A program made the position numbers and the translations under genes. Positions 25,178 to 26,063 of a stretch of DNA of 26,063 bases are shown here, one piece after another; positions within the stretch are counted from its first letter, which is position 1, and each line of letters opens with the position of its first letter. The DNA is from Actinomycetota bacterium (lineage in GTDB: Bacteria > Actinomycetota > Actinomycetes > Actinomycetales > Microbacteriaceae). The stretch is taken from contig WLDR01000003.1 in NCBI GenBank assembly GCA_009704705.1, positions 1 through 26,063 on the forward strand. The letters are read 5' to 3'. A model generated the notes under the pieces. That model worked only from the letters and a program-made list of their open reading frames with translations, did not search any database and had not been told where the DNA came from.

Positions 25178-26062
25178 ATGTTCGTCTCCCTCTCGCGCAC
25201 TCTCGAGGTGCTCGGCGCCGGATTGATCGCCCTCGCGGCCCCGGCACTTTTTGTTGCGCGTGGCACAAGCGTGTGGCCGTGGCTCGGCTACCTCGCGTTG
25301 GCCGGCGGGCTCGCACTCGCGTTCTCAGTCAATCGTTCACTCGGACGCGACCTCACGCTCATCGCGGTTCCACTCGTAATGATCAGCCTCATCTCGGTCG
25401 AGGCCAATCTCGAGTGGGGCAACGTGGCGCTGATGGGAACCGTGCTCTCTGCTGCCGTTGTTTTTCCGTATGCGATGAGCCGGTGGGTTTTTCGGGAGCA
25501 CGCGGTTCGATTCCCCGGGAGACCCGGCGAGCCGTGGTCGCGTGGTGAGTGGGCGTGGCTCGGCGCCGTGCTGTTGCTCGGGTACGCCATCCTGCCCGTC
25601 TATTTCATTACATCGGGGAGCTACCAGAACTGGCCGGCCGTTGAGACACCGAGCGAAATTGCCCGGTTGTTCGTTGGTGTGGGCTTTGTCGGCATTTGGG
25701 ACGAACTCTTCTTTATCTGCGTCATCTTCGCTCTGCTGCGCCGTCACTTCTCGTTCTGGATCGCAAACGCACTTCAGGCAATCGTTTTCGTCTCGTTCTT
25801 GTGGGAACTCGGCTACCGATCGTGGGGACCGCTGCTGACGCTGCCGTTCGCATTGATTCAAGGCTGGATATTCGAGAAGAGCCGGTCGGTGTGGTACATC
25901 ATCACCGTGCATTTGCTCTTTGACGTCGTGGTCTTTCTCGTGCTCGTGTATGCCCACCACCCCGAGTGGGTGCCCATCTTCTTGGTTCCGGCGCCGACGC
26001 CTGTGGATAACCTTGTGGACAGATTTTATACTTATGTTTACCCAATGTTTACCTTGGAATAG
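25178..26062 (+). CDS. Membrane protein related to CPBP (CAAX/Abi) intramembrane proteases, degenerate
   Basis: A 294-residue protein with about eight hydrophobic segments. WDELFFICVIF (Asp175, Glu176) resembles the EExxxR motif of CPBP proteases but lacks the Arg. HLLFD (His245, Asp249) resembles the last HxxxN/D motif. The middle FxxxH motif appears as FVSFLWELG with no His. The fold is thus likely CPBP, but protease activity is doubtful. No clear ribosome site before the ATG. Upstream, 25002-25177 holds no gene that I can support and probably the divergent promoters of this and the SOUL gene. Confidence 0.78.
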   Translation: MFVSLSRTLEVLGAGLIALAAPALFVARGTSVWPWLGYLALAGGLALAFSVNRSLGRDLTLIAVPLVMISLISVEANLEWGNVALMGTVLSAAVVFPYAMSRWVFREHAVRFPGRPGEPWSRGEWAWLGAVLLLGYAILPVYFITSGSYQNWPAVETPSEIARLFVGVGFVGIWDELFFICVIFALLRRHFSFWIANALQAIVFVSFLWELGYRSWGPLLTLPFALIQGWIFEKSRSVWYIITVHLLFDVVVFLVLVYAHHPEWVPIFLVPAPTPVDNLVDRFYTYVYPMFTLE

Positions 26063-26063
26063 G

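Overview
The window reads as chromosomal DNA of a high-GC Gram-positive bacterium, most likely an actinomycete of the Microbacteriaceae type. This rests on GC-rich codon use, frequent GTG/TTG starts, a MalEFG-type lipoprotein importer with no ATPase gene beside it, and a FadR-type GntR regulator. This is inference; no rRNA or other taxonomic marker is present. No mobile element, tRNA, rRNA or CRISPR array was seen.

Layout. Positions 1-1453 (minus) hold two short-chain dehydrogenases, the first cut by the left edge. From 1590 to 8709 (plus) a tightly packed run encodes an aldose 1-epimerase, a PHP-type metallohydrolase (CehA/McbA-like), an unrecognised 148-residue protein, a GH38 alpha-mannosidase-like enzyme and an SGNH hydrolase; the last four overlap at their ends. 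Positions 8706-11817 (minus) hold a FAD oxidoreductase of the phytoene desaturase/PYROXD2 type and, upstream of it, a PLP enzyme of the glutamate-1-semialdehyde aminomutase type. From 12000 to 19700 (plus) lie a GH63/MGH-like hydrolase, a lipoprotein solute-binding protein, MalF-like and MalG-like permeases and a GH31 enzyme. A GntR/FadR regulator (19841-20575) and an unusual GH13 enzyme (20653-22923) follow. The right end (MFS exporter, SOUL heme-binding protein, degenerate CPBP membrane protein) looks like unrelated flank.

How it fits together. Only the solute-binding protein carries a secretion signal, so the glycosidases should act in the cytoplasm on an oligosaccharide imported by the ABC transporter. 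Four glycosidase families (GH13, GH31, GH38, GH63-like), an epimerase, an esterase-like protein, a PHP hydrolase, two SDRs, an FAD oxidoreductase and a PLP enzyme suggest a chemically mixed substrate containing alpha-glucosyl and alpha-mannosyl-like units. Three near-identical short palindromes with core GGTAATACC sit upstream of three separate transcription units (about 1500, 11963 and 20626). They match the operator style of FadR-type GntR proteins, so the cluster is probably one regulon controlled by the GntR protein encoded inside it. The exact substrate cannot be read from the sequence.
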